NCBI RefSeq assembly: GCF_025685545.1
Contig: NZ_JAGSYC010000022.1
Coordinates: 62,001-126,000, forward strand
From: Granulicella paludicola
GTDB lineage: Bacteria; Acidobacteriota; Terriglobia; Terriglobales; Acidobacteriaceae
Direction: 5' to 3'
Length of the DNA: 64,000 bases
Shown piece by piece: positions 22,238 through 31,211 of this stretch. Every line of letters starts with the position of its first letter. The first letter of the stretch is position 1. The position numbers and the translations under genes were made by a program. A model generated the notes under the pieces. It was given only the letters and a program-made list of their open reading frames with translations. It was not told where the DNA came from and did no database searches.

Positions 22238-23179
22238 ATGCAGGCACACCAGAGTTCCTCCGCCGCACGGACTTCGTTTGAAGCGCCCCTCACAACGTCC
22301 ACCTCAACGGCCGCTGTAGCAGAGCCTCTTTCGTCTTTCGAAGCACACTCCTCTCTTGTTCAAAGCGTCGACCTAGCGCACGGCGCGAGTTTGGCCCACG
22401 GTGCCGGTCTGGCGCATGATGCCGGCAATCTGTTTGGCGCGCTCGGGCTGTATTGCGATCTCCTCGCATCGCCAGGCGTACTCCGTCCAGAACATCAGCA
22501 CTACATCACAGAGTTGCGACAGTTAGCGACACGAAGCAGCGCGCTGATTCAGCGTCTGCTGAGCAGCTCGAATTGCGAACAGATGTTAAAGGTGCAGCCT
22601 GTGGAGGACATGCTGGCTAGCGCGTTTTCGTCTCCGACGCCACTCAAAGCGACCCCTGAGGCTCCCAATGCGGCAGCGATCCTGCGCGAGGCTGAACCAC
22701 TGCTTTCGGCCATTGCCGGGAGCTCGGTGACAGTGACATGCAAGGCGCCCCGCGCGTTGCCCACCCCGCTGATCCAACGCGAGTCGCTGGAACGGATTCT
22801 GGTGAATCTGGTGCGCAATGCATCGCAGGCAATCGAGCTTTCGGCGACCAAGCGCCACGGAAATATTCGGATTACGCTGGCGACGATTGCTGGTCAGATG
22901 CGGCTGACAGTGGAGGACAACGGGCCGGGCATGCCGGTGACAACCGCAGCCTCATTCATCTCTCCAACGCCGCTGCCCCCGGGCGCGACGCGCGGGCTGG
23001 GGCATCGCATTGTGCATGAACTGGTGACCGCGAGCGGCGGCACGCTCACGTTACGCGTACGACCAGGCCGCGGAACGACGATCAACATTCTCTGGCCGGT
23101 ACCTTCGACCCAAACACCAGTGCAGCCGGCACCCGCGAACAACAGCGGCAGCAGGCGCCTTGGAGCAGCTACATGTTAG
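22238..23179 (+). CDS. soluble sensor histidine kinase without a sensor domain
   Basis: About 313 residues from the ATG at 22238, which has TGGAG six bases upstream; ATG 22088 and TTG 22076 in the same frame give up to 367 residues. There is no membrane helix and no PAS or GAF domain. The phospho-histidine is in LAHDAGN (about residue 60), preceded by near-copies LAHGAS and LAHGAG. The catalytic domain has N-box NLVRNASQAI, G1 DNGPGMP and G2 GATRGLGHRIV. Its 3' end overlaps the regulator gene by seven bases, so the two are a translationally coupled pair. The signal input must come from another protein or the unknown N-terminus. Confidence 0.85.
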   Translation: MQAHQSSSAARTSFEAPLTTSTSTAAVAEPLSSFEAHSSLVQSVDLAHGASLAHGAGLAHDAGNLFGALGLYCDLLASPGVLRPEHQHYITELRQLATRSSALIQRLLSSSNCEQMLKVQPVEDMLASAFSSPTPLKATPEAPNAAAILREAEPLLSAIAGSSVTVTCKAPRALPTPLIQRESLERILVNLVRNASQAIELSATKRHGNIRITLATIAGQMRLTVEDNGPGMPVTTAASFISPTPLPPGATRGLGHRIVHELVTASGGTLTLRVRPGRGTTINILWPVPSTQTPVQPAPANNSGSRRLGAATC

Positions 23180-24762
23180 ATCGCAAGTCTTCTTCTCTCT
23201 CTGTTACAGACAAGTCACCGATTTCAATAGCGACAGCGAAAGCACGAGCGATGGGCGGGCCGGCTCTTGTGCCCGCGGGCAAGCCAGGGCCGATACGCAC
23301 CATGTCGAGCCCGAGCACGAACTCCCAGGAAAGCAGGCTTCCGCAGATGCACCTGCTCATCGTGGACGACGATGCTCCGGTGCGCCACGCGTGTGCGGAG
23401 ATCGCCACGTCGCTTGGTTTTGTGGTGCTGATAGCGGACTCGGTGCCTTCGGCGCGAGCTGTGCTGGAGCGCAGCCCGATCGACCTGATCCTGCTGGATT
23501 TGAAACTGCCGGGGGGCGGCGGCCTGACATTGCTGGAGGAGGTGCGTTCGAAGGCACCCGACACAGTGGTGGTGGTGATGACGGCGTTCGCTACGGTGAA
23601 CTCGGCCGTGGAGGCGATGCGAATCGGCGCGGGCGACTACCTGACCAAGCCGTTTTCTCTGGAAGAGCTATCAACGGTACTGGAGCGCGCGGCGCACCGC
23701 CGGGCCTTCGATGCGGAGTCTCGCTCGCTGCGAGAGCGGTTACGCAGCGGGCGCGGGATGGGCAATCTGATCGGCAGCTCGCCGGCGATGGAGAAGCTGT
23801 ACCGCATTCTTTCGAAGGTCGCGAGCACGACGCATCCGGTGCTGTTGGTGGGCGAGCCGGGGACTGGCAAGGAGCTGGTCGCGCGCACGATCCACGGCAA
23901 CGGACCCAGCGCAGACAAGCCGTTTATAACGGTCGATTGCGCGTCCGTGGTGCCTTCGCAGATCGAGGCAGAGCTGTTCGGTTATGTAAAGGGCGCGCTG
24001 CCGACAGCGACCCGGAACAAGACCGGCCTCCTGGCAGCAGCCGAGGGTGGAACGGTGTTTCTGGATGAGATTGCAGACCTGCCGCTGGAGTTGCAGACGC
24101 GTCTGCTACGTGCTCTGCAGGATCGCGAGGTACGGCCGATTGGCGGTACTTCGAGCTCTCCGATCAATGTGCGGATTCTGGCCGCGACGAATCGCGATCT
24201 GAGCGGCATGGTGGAGACCGGGCGCTTTCGTAAGGATCTGTACTTCCGGTTGAATGTGGTGAATCTGCTGATCCCGCCGCTGCGGGATCGCAAGCCGGAC
24301 ATCCCGCTGCTGGCGGCGCATGTGCTGGACCGAATTCGCCGCGATAATGGTCTGGCTTACACTTTTGCCGACGACGCGCTGCACCTGCTGATGGAGTACG
24401 ACTGGCCGGGCAACATTCGGGAGTTGGAGCACGCGATCGAGCGTGCTTGCGCGCTTTCTAGCGGGCCGGTGCTGCACCTTGGCGACTTTCCGACACAACT
24501 GCAGGACCATCGCAACCATCAGCATCGCGCGCATGAGGAGGTCAGCGAGGCGCCAGTACCGGCCGCACGGATCGGATCGCCGCATACGCCGACCGAACCA
24601 CATGTGGTGCTTTCGATTGCGGAGCTGGAGAAGCAGGCCATCATCAACACAATTCGCGAGCTGAAGGGCGACAAGCTGATGGCGGCGCGACTACTCGGGA
24701 TCGGCAAAACGACGCTGTATCGCAAGCTGAAGGAATACGGCTTAAGCGACGAGATGCTGTAG
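23173..24762 (+). CDS. NtrC-family response regulator with a degenerate GAFTGA loop
   Basis: About 529 residues. Residues 1-58 are an unusual disordered leader. The receiver domain (about 59-175) has VDDD, the acceptor aspartate in ILLDLKLP, and the conserved Lys in LTKPF. The AAA+ domain has Walker A GEPGTGKE and Walker B GGTVFLDEI. The C-terminus is a Fis-type helix-turn-helix (AARLLGIGKTTLYRKLKEYG). The loop that touches sigma-54, GAFTGA in canonical members, reads GALPTA at about residue 274 (23992-24009), so sigma-54 activation is doubtful. The start is backed by GGAG seven bases upstream, inside the kinase gene. It may act with sigma-70 or as a repressor. Confidence 0.9.
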   Translation: MLDRKSSSLSVTDKSPISIATAKARAMGGPALVPAGKPGPIRTMSSPSTNSQESRLPQMHLLIVDDDAPVRHACAEIATSLGFVVLIADSVPSARAVLERSPIDLILLDLKLPGGGGLTLLEEVRSKAPDTVVVVMTAFATVNSAVEAMRIGAGDYLTKPFSLEELSTVLERAAHRRAFDAESRSLRERLRSGRGMGNLIGSSPAMEKLYRILSKVASTTHPVLLVGEPGTGKELVARTIHGNGPSADKPFITVDCASVVPSQIEAELFGYVKGALPTATRNKTGLLAAAEGGTVFLDEIADLPLELQTRLLRALQDREVRPIGGTSSSPINVRILAATNRDLSGMVETGRFRKDLYFRLNVVNLLIPPLRDRKPDIPLLAAHVLDRIRRDNGLAYTFADDALHLLMEYDWPGNIRELEHAIERACALSSGPVLHLGDFPTQLQDHRNHQHRAHEEVSEAPVPAARIGSPHTPTEPHVVLSIAELEKQAIINTIRELKGDKLMAARLLGIGKTTLYRKLKEYGLSDEML

Positions 24763-24947
24763 CTGATCGCAAGTTGTACTATCGCGGCTGCAAGTTTAGG
24801 CACAACAACTGCGTAAGTGATTTTCATCCACCGGGCCTTGAACGTAGGACTAAACCCCAGCGATTTGTATTGAAGCCAAGAGTTAACGATTCGGTTACAC
24901 CCTTGTTCGACTGCACGATCTGCCTGAGTTCCACGGAGAGACACGTT

Positions 24948-25430
24948 ATGACGATTATTCTGCTGATTGCTGCGGAGGCGACAGCTGTGCCCGTGGCTGC
25001 CGCGCTGCGTGAGCAACTATCGGTTGAGGTACAGACTGTTCCCAACCGGCGGTCGGCGGTGGCCAATTTACGCCGCCACGACTACTCACTGATTGTCATG
25101 GAAGAGAGCCTGAGCAACCTGGACCCGGAGGCTGCAGACCAACTGTATAAAGCGGCGGCGGGTGCTCTGCTGCTGGAGGTAAACTTCGGCCTGTCGAATA
25201 CGCAGCGCATTGTGCGGCAGGTAAGGGCGGCGCTGACGCGGCGGGCCCTTGATCGCGCTCAGGCACGTTCGGCGGCAGCGGTGGCGCTGACCAACGAACT
25301 GAATTCGGCACTGGCGGGACTGTTGCTGGAGTCGCAGCTCGCGCTGCGCGAGGCAACACCGGCGCAACGGCCGAAGTTGTTGCATGTGGTGGAACTGGCG
25401 GCGGATTTGCGGGATCGGCTGAGGGCATAA
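24948..25430 (+). CDS. receiver-like / kinase-dimerisation-like protein lacking phospho-acceptors
   Basis: 160 residues from the ATG at 24948, with GGAGA upstream. Residues 1 to about 110 resemble a response-regulator receiver fold, but the acceptor position reads DYSLIVMEESL, with Glu where Asp is expected. Residues about 120-155 resemble the dimerisation helix of a histidine kinase (TNELNSALAGLLLESQLAL), with Asn where the phospho-histidine of a HELN motif would be. It follows the kinase/regulator pair in the same direction after about 185 bases. A connector or decoy that docks to one partner is a reasonable guess. No known named family was recognised. Confidence 0.65.
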   Translation: MTIILLIAAEATAVPVAAALREQLSVEVQTVPNRRSAVANLRRHDYSLIVMEESLSNLDPEAADQLYKAAAGALLLEVNFGLSNTQRIVRQVRAALTRRALDRAQARSAAAVALTNELNSALAGLLLESQLALREATPAQRPKLLHVVELAADLRDRLRA

Positions 25431-25806
25431 GGACAGAGATTCAGGAATAGAGCGTGCGTGTCGCCTCGTACCTCGGAGACGCGCAGCAGGGTGTGTACGC
25501 CCGCACTGCTCAGGTTGCTGCGACAAATACGGGGCTTCTCCACTCGGAATCACGAAGAAACGGAGAGGCTTCGGTCGCAATAACCGACAACAGGGGTGTG
25601 ACCGTAAAGCGAGTCCCTCGCTACTCTCATGATGCTCTGGGCGTGATGACAAGGGTGGGGAGTGGGAGTGAAGCGCACCGACGCTTTGGATTCACTGCTC
25701 CCTGTTCTGTCCTGCTTCCCTCTGCCCTGCTCCCTGCGCCCTATTTAGTACAATCAGCAGCGAAGGCTGTTCTCACCGTGGCCGAAACATATTCGAAGGG
25801 GAAACA
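25431..25806. other. gap before the aldolase gene with low-complexity repeat
   Basis: Contains a degenerate run of CCCTG(C/T)TCC units at about 25700-25741, of the same style as other acidobacterial spacers, and a TACAAT hexamer just after it that could be a -10 box for the aldolase gene. A 118-codon plus-strand frame here has no protein-like features. Confidence 0.4.
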
Positions 25807-26796
25807 ATGAAGCTAACACCAGGAAAGCTCGCTGGCCTGAAGGCCGTGTCCGACGCGCGCAATGTGATCGCAGCAGCTGCAATGGACCAGCGTGGTTCAC
25901 TGCAGAAGTCCCTCGCCAAGGAGCGCGGAGCGGAGGCCACCGGCAAGGACCTTGAGATCTTCAAGAGCCTGGTGACGGATGTTTTGACGCAGCACGCTTC
26001 GGCGATTCTGCTGGACCCGGAGTTCGGTCTTCCTGCCTCGCATGAGCGCCATGGCAAGGGCCTTCTGCTGGCGTATGAGAAGACTGGCTACGATGCGAAT
26101 ACCCCCGGACGCCTGCCCGACCTGCTGGATGTGTGGAGCGTGCGCCGCTTGAAGGAAGCAGGTGCGGACTGCCTGAAGATTCTGCTCTACTACACCCCGC
26201 TTGAGAAGCCAGAGATCAACGAGATCAAGCACGCCTGGATCGAGCGGATTGGCGATGAGTGCCGCTCGCTCGACATTCCGTTCTTCCTGGAGTTTGTCGG
26301 GTACGACGAGAACGGAGCGGATGAAAAGTCCGTGGCTTATGCAAAGAAGAAGCCTTCGGTCGTAGCGGGCGCGATGAAAGAGTTTTCAATGGACCGTTAC
26401 GGCGTGGATGTGCTGAAGGTCGAGGTGCCGATCGTGATGGAGTTTGTCGAAGGCACGAAGGCGTTCAAGGGCGAGGCGGCGTACACCCGCGAGGAAGCGC
26501 TCGGGCTGTTCCGCTCGGTGGGCGAGTCAACAGAGAAGCCCTTCATCTACCTTTCAGCGGGCGTGTCCAACCCGGTGTTCATCGAGACGCTGGAGCTGGC
26601 GGGCGAATCCGGTGTAGCCTTCAACGGCGTGCTGTGCGGCAGAGCAACGTGGAAGGACGGCATCCCGATTTATGCAAAGCAGGGCGAGGCTGCCTTCCGT
26701 GAGTGGCTGGAGACGGTGGGCGTCGAGAACATTGAGAACGTGAACAAGGCCCTGCAGGCGGCGACGCCGTGGACGAGCAAGGTGCAGAGCGCATAA
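25807..26796 (+). CDS. lacD: tagatose 1,6-diphosphate aldolase (class I, LacD-type)
   Basis: Cleaves tagatose-1,6-bisphosphate (often also the fructose isomer) to two triose phosphates by a Schiff-base lysine. Family marks are AAAMDQRGSL near the N-terminus, ILLDPEFGLPA, the lysine in CLKILLYYTP, DVLKVEVP (with a likely Schiff-base lysine), and the phosphate-binding FIYLSAGVS. The length of 329 residues is typical. The start has AGGGGAAA directly upstream. It stands alone, followed by an intrinsic terminator, with no galactose or tagatose genes around it, so it may serve general glycolysis. Confidence 0.9.
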   Translation: MKLTPGKLAGLKAVSDARNVIAAAAMDQRGSLQKSLAKERGAEATGKDLEIFKSLVTDVLTQHASAILLDPEFGLPASHERHGKGLLLAYEKTGYDANTPGRLPDLLDVWSVRRLKEAGADCLKILLYYTPLEKPEINEIKHAWIERIGDECRSLDIPFFLEFVGYDENGADEKSVAYAKKKPSVVAGAMKEFSMDRYGVDVLKVEVPIVMEFVEGTKAFKGEAAYTREEALGLFRSVGESTEKPFIYLSAGVSNPVFIETLELAGESGVAFNGVLCGRATWKDGIPIYAKQGEAAFREWLETVGVENIENVNKALQAATPWTSKVQSA

Positions 26797-26819
26797 AACG
26801 TAAGTTCCAAACACCATCA

Positions 26820-26856
26820 AGCCCCGCTCGCGATTCCTTCGCAGGCGGGGCTTTTT
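26820..26856 (+). terminator. intrinsic terminator of the aldolase gene
   Basis: AGCCCCGC (26820-26827) pairs with GCGGGGCT (26845-26852) and is followed by a run of T. It lies 24 bases after the aldolase stop codon. Confidence 0.85.
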
Positions 26857-26933
26857 ACTGAAACGGGAAACGTTACCCTGATTAGCGACTTCGGTCTGCT
26901 GGCGTTGGGTCGTCCATCGTTTAACCTCAGCCC

Positions 26934-28241
26934 ATGGCAGTACCCCGGGCCCCCTTTGTGTTGATTCTGTTGCTGAGTTGGCTGCATGCGAATGCGCAAA
27001 AGCTGACGTTTGCGGCTGCGGAGCCCTACACAGAACAGCAGCTAGAGAGAGCGATGGGGGTGCGGGACGGAGAGCAGCTGAACGATGCTGCGGTGCGCGC
27101 CGCCTCGGCGCAGTTGAGCGAGACGGGGCTGTTCGACCTGGTGGCCGCAACGGCGGTGAACGATGGCAGCGAGATTCGATATACGCTGAAAACGGTGCCC
27201 GAGAACCGCCTGCTGACTCCCAGCTTTGCTAATTTTGTTTGGTTCACACCGGAAGAAATAGATCGCGAGCTGCGGGCGCGGGTGCCGCTTTATCGCGGTC
27301 TGGTGCCAGCGAGTGGAACGTTGGCCGATGGGGTGCAGGCGGTATTAGAGCAGATGCTAAGCGAACGTGGCGTGACGGCCACGGTGAGGCACACAGTAAT
27401 CGAGCCAACGACGGCGCATCCGCTGCGCGTGATGAGCTTCCGCATTTATCAGCCGGAGGTGCTGCTAACGATACCTCGACTGAGCGGTATCGAGGAGTTG
27501 CAGCAGGGGCAGCAGAGTGCGGTGACCGATGCACTGGCTCGGCTGGCAGGAAGGCCCTATGTTGAGGGGGCGAGCGGGGTGACATTGCAGGAGTCTTTGC
27601 TAGGGCCGGTGCGCGATTTGGGGTACGTGGCGGCGAGGGTCGAGAACCTGCAGCGGACGGTGCGACCTTCGGCGATGGGGTATGAGGTGACGGTGACGGG
27701 CAGGCTGGTGCCGGGGGCGATATACACGCTGGGAGAGCTGATGTGGGCACCGACCCCGGCATACTCAGTGGCGGACTTTCAGTACGATCTGGACCAGCAT
27801 CCGAAGGAGACGCTGCGGCCCGGAGCGGTGGCGAGCCAGCGGGCACTGGTGTACACCGAACTGCAGGTCGCGAATGTATACCATCTGCTGGGGTACATGG
27901 ATGCCTACCTCGGCGTGATCGAGGAACGCGACGACGGGGCGCACACGGTCACGTATAAGCTGCGGGTTGTGCCGGGCGAACAATACCGTGTACGCCAGAT
28001 ACGCCTGAACGGCGCCCCGAGCGCAGTGGTGCTGGACTACAACACGAGCTGGACCATGCGGCAGGGCGATCTATACAACCCACTATATCTAGACAACTGG
28101 GTGAAGATGCACACGGAGCGGCATCAGTTCGACGGATACAGCATCCGGTACTTTGCGGCGACCGATGTTGACGCGCACCGGGTGGACCTGACGGTTACCT
28201 TCGTTTCTAAAACGCAGCCACAGGGAGGCTCTACCCCTTAA
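26934..28241 (+). CDS. exported POTRA-type protein, short paralogue
   Basis: 435 residues with a signal peptide (MAVPRAPFVLILLLSWLHA, then NAQ). The mature protein is a chain of repeated alpha/beta units of POTRA character (GVRDGEQLNDAAVRAASAQL, SETGLFDLVAAT; later AALVYTELQVANVYHLLGYM-like and VVPGEQYRVRQIRLNG). It ends without a recognisable outer-membrane beta-barrel, so it is not a complete BamA/TamA. It is a paralogue of the next gene: both share SFANFVW, PLYRG and LSxRGVxAT. It is probably periplasmic and may assist outer-membrane or secretion machinery, but the function is inferred only from fold. Confidence 0.78.
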   Translation: MAVPRAPFVLILLLSWLHANAQKLTFAAAEPYTEQQLERAMGVRDGEQLNDAAVRAASAQLSETGLFDLVAATAVNDGSEIRYTLKTVPENRLLTPSFANFVWFTPEEIDRELRARVPLYRGLVPASGTLADGVQAVLEQMLSERGVTATVRHTVIEPTTAHPLRVMSFRIYQPEVLLTIPRLSGIEELQQGQQSAVTDALARLAGRPYVEGASGVTLQESLLGPVRDLGYVAARVENLQRTVRPSAMGYEVTVTGRLVPGAIYTLGELMWAPTPAYSVADFQYDLDQHPKETLRPGAVASQRALVYTELQVANVYHLLGYMDAYLGVIEERDDGAHTVTYKLRVVPGEQYRVRQIRLNGAPSAVVLDYNTSWTMRQGDLYNPLYLDNWVKMHTERHQFDGYSIRYFAATDVDAHRVDLTVTFVSKTQPQGGSTP

Positions 28242-28285
28242 TTGCCATTGCAAACGGAGAGAGTAGACCGTACCCTTGGCAAATC

Positions 28286-31066
28286 ATGAGCTTCAACGTT
28301 CGACTGAAATCTGCCTTCGGCCCTGCGTGCCTCTTCGCGGCCCTGCTAGCCTTGCCGCGATTTGCGGGTTCCCAGAGTGCGACCCAGGTGCATCCGATTA
28401 CGGGTCTGCCACTGCCTCCAGAGGATGGGCGACCGGCGACGCGGCTGGTGCCTGCGGCGATTCCTGGAACGACGAAGGCAACGGTGAAGTCTGCGCCAGC
28501 GGCGAAGCCCGTCGTGAAGACGGCGGCAACGCACACGTCAGAGAAGAAGTCGAAAAAGACAAAGCACGGACACCCGGTTAAGGCTGCGCCAGCTCCTGCA
28601 GTGGAGACGGCGGCAGCACCGCCTGCTCCGGCGGTGGCAGAGGAACCTGAGGCGGCAACTGTGTCCGCACCCAGACAGCAGGCGCATAAGTCGGCATCGC
28701 ACAAAGGACATCACGGCAAGCACGACGCCGCCAATAAGGCGAAGCATGAGCCAGCCAAGCCAAAGCATCACGCGGTGAAGGCCGCGCAAGACGTTGCGAA
28801 GACGGAGCCACAGGTTGCCGCCGCGCCGATCGACAATACGGTACATCCGATCCGGCTGCCGTTGCCGCCGGACGAAGAGCCGGAGACGGTCGCAGTGGCT
28901 CCCAAGCCTGCGGTGACACCGAAGGTGGAGACGCCAAAACCAGCCGTCGAGGCGAAGCATGATGCGGTGAAGCCAGTTCCGGTGATGAAGCCAGCGGAGG
29001 TGAAACCCGCTCCTGCGACAGTGGCGAAGGTCGAGGCTCCGAAGGCTTCAGAGCCGAAGCACGAGGTACCGTCGACCGTGGCGCCGAAGATTGCTATGAA
29101 AGCGCCGGAGGCGGTGACGGAGCCCAAGCATGAGGTAAGAAAGCCCGAGGCTGTGCCTGCCCCTGCCACAGTGGCGAAGGTGGAGGCTCCAAAGGCTTCA
29201 GAGCCGAAGCACGAGGTACCGGCGACCGTAGCGACTGCGCCGAAGATTGCTGCGAAAGAGCCGGAAGCCGTGACGGAGCCCAAGCATGAGTTGCCAGCTC
29301 CCGTGACGGCGTCCGTTCCTGTGACGAAGGCCGTTGCCCCGACGGTCGTGAAGCCCGAAGCAGAAGTACCGAAACCCTCTGCTGTTATTGAGAATAAGCC
29401 TACGAGTCGGCCGCCGGTGACATCGGTTGAGGTGCCGACGGCGAAGGCTACAGCTCCGAGCGTGGTTGCGCCCAAGAGTGTGGTGGTCCCGAGCTCGGTG
29501 GTTCCCGACGAGATGTTGTCGAAACCTGTCCCGGCTGCACCAGCAACGACACCGAAACCTGCAAAGCCGTTACCGACGCTGAAACCGCGGACGACGGGTT
29601 CAGCCACAGTCGTGACGCCGCCTGCGGGAACTCCATCTGCGGCTGCGGCGGCCGCCGCAACCGGAACGGTAAGTTCTTCCGTGGTCGCGGCTCCCCCCAT
29701 CCTTGCGCCACACGCTGTCGTTGCTGCGCCGCCAGTGATCGCACCGTCGCGAGCGGGTGCATCCGTGGTGGCCCCGCCAAAAGCGGTAGTGCCGAGTGCT
29801 GCGCCCGCACCGGCGGCGGCGATACCAGATGCATCTGCGCCACCACCTCCGCCTCCAGGTACGCTGGGACACATTATTTTTCAGGGCGCGGCGCCGTTCA
29901 CCGACGCGGAACTAGCTCCTCTGACCGGGCTCACGATTGGGGCTAAGCCAACGAACGAGAGCCTGCAGATCGCCAGCAGCCGCCTGATCGAGACAGGGTT
30001 GTTCTCGAACGTGAAGGCGTCGTACGAGACGCCGAATGATATCGGCACGGCCACGTTTACGTTGGAGGCGTTGCCTGCCAGCCAGCTTGCACGTGTAAGT
30101 TTTGCGAACTTTGTATGGATGACACCGGCGGAGATCGAAGATACGTTGAGACTGCTGCCGCTGTATCGTGGCGTAGTGCCGATGGGCGGAAACCTGCGCA
30201 TGGCGGAGTCGATCCAGGCGACACTGGAGGGAGCGCTCTCCGCGCGCGGCGTGCAGGCGACATTGACACATGAACTGATACCGCCGTCACCGCAGCATCC
30301 GTATACGGCACTGGAGTTCCGTGTATTGTCGCCGAACGTGGTGCTCGGCAGCGCATCGTTGTTCGACATTCCGCCAGCGCTGGTGAACCGCACGCTGAAG
30401 GCACAGGCCGACGCGGTGAAAGTGTCTTACAACGAGGGCATCGCGGGGACCACACTTTCGGACATCCTGCTGGCACCGGCGCGCAACGCCGGGTACATCG
30501 GCGCAAGGCTGTGGCACATCGAGCGCAAGCGGCATCCGCTGGGTAAGAACATCGTTTCGGTGGACTACGTGGCGCGCATGGATGCCGGGCCGATCTATAC
30601 CGTACGGGCGCTGAGCTGGGAGCCCACATCTGTTCTGAGCAAGTCCGAGTTCGATCGGCTTGCTCCCCTGCATGTGGGCCAGACGCCGACGTCGGATGCG
30701 GTGGCCGCGACTCAGCAGGTGATTACCGATGCGTACTATGCGCAGGGATACATGGAGGCAAACATCAGCGCGAAGCAGGAGCTGGACACCAAGACTGGCG
30801 CGGCGTACTACACGTACAGCGCGGTGGCGGGGCCACAGTATCGCGTTCACCATGTGGAAGTGCGGGGTCTGAACGACGACGCTAAACGCGATTTCGATGC
30901 AGCTTGGACGATGAAGCCTGGCGACGTCTACAACGAGGGCTACCTTCTGAATTTCCTCAATGCGCATCAGAACATCACGTCGCTGAAAGGGTACACGTTT
31001 ACGTACGACCGTTCGACAGCGCCAGATACGCATCAGGTGGATCTGACGCTGACGTTCAAGAAATAG
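28286..31066 (+). CDS. exported POTRA-type protein with long Pro/Ala/Lys linker
   Basis: 926 residues. A signal peptide (about residues 1-30) is followed by VHPITGLPLPPED, then about 490 residues of low-complexity Pro, Ala, Lys, Val, Glu and Thr, including the related VHPIRLPLPPDEEPE near residue 190 and tandem repeats built on KVEAPKASEPKHEVP. From about residue 525 the POTRA-like part aligns with the preceding gene (FANFVWMTPAEIE, PLYRGVVP, SARGVQATL). There is no beta-barrel. The linker resembles TonB-type spacers and may span the periplasm or contact peptidoglycan. It begins 44 bases after its paralogue, so they are probably one operon born of a duplication. Confidence 0.8.
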   Translation: MSFNVRLKSAFGPACLFAALLALPRFAGSQSATQVHPITGLPLPPEDGRPATRLVPAAIPGTTKATVKSAPAAKPVVKTAATHTSEKKSKKTKHGHPVKAAPAPAVETAAAPPAPAVAEEPEAATVSAPRQQAHKSASHKGHHGKHDAANKAKHEPAKPKHHAVKAAQDVAKTEPQVAAAPIDNTVHPIRLPLPPDEEPETVAVAPKPAVTPKVETPKPAVEAKHDAVKPVPVMKPAEVKPAPATVAKVEAPKASEPKHEVPSTVAPKIAMKAPEAVTEPKHEVRKPEAVPAPATVAKVEAPKASEPKHEVPATVATAPKIAAKEPEAVTEPKHELPAPVTASVPVTKAVAPTVVKPEAEVPKPSAVIENKPTSRPPVTSVEVPTAKATAPSVVAPKSVVVPSSVVPDEMLSKPVPAAPATTPKPAKPLPTLKPRTTGSATVVTPPAGTPSAAAAAAATGTVSSSVVAAPPILAPHAVVAAPPVIAPSRAGASVVAPPKAVVPSAAPAPAAAIPDASAPPPPPPGTLGHIIFQGAAPFTDAELAPLTGLTIGAKPTNESLQIASSRLIETGLFSNVKASYETPNDIGTATFTLEALPASQLARVSFANFVWMTPAEIEDTLRLLPLYRGVVPMGGNLRMAESIQATLEGALSARGVQATLTHELIPPSPQHPYTALEFRVLSPNVVLGSASLFDIPPALVNRTLKAQADAVKVSYNEGIAGTTLSDILLAPARNAGYIGARLWHIERKRHPLGKNIVSVDYVARMDAGPIYTVRALSWEPTSVLSKSEFDRLAPLHVGQTPTSDAVAATQQVITDAYYAQGYMEANISAKQELDTKTGAAYYTYSAVAGPQYRVHHVEVRGLNDDAKRDFDAAWTMKPGDVYNEGYLLNFLNAHQNITSLKGYTFTYDRSTAPDTHQVDLTLTFKK
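29011..29290 (+). repeat. coding tandem repeat in the linker
   Basis: Two near-identical units of about 130 bases, starting at about 29011 and 29161, each encode PAT-VAKVEAPKASEPKHEVP, then KIA and PEAVTEPKHE. They differ mostly by small substitutions and a few inserted codons, consistent with recent slippage or unequal recombination. Confidence 0.75.
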
Positions 31067-31211
31067 AGAGGAACTGAGGGGCGATGCTTGCGTCAGACAA
31101 AAAACGGGGCTCTTCATTTCGCTGATCAAGGCAAGCGATCGCAGTTTGGCGTTAGGGTGACTCAGGACGCCAATGGTTGTGCCATGGTGGCATCGGCTAA
31201 CATGGCTGAAG

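Noticed and set aside
25454-25810. A 118-codon plus-strand frame before lacD
   Set aside because: Crosses a CCCTG-type repeat and overlaps the lacD start; no protein-like pattern.
28768-29874. A 368-codon open frame on the minus strand
   Set aside because: It lies opposite the Pro/Ala/Lys-rich linker of the POTRA gene; its Gly/Ala/Thr-rich reading is the mirror of low-complexity codons and has no start signal or known domain.
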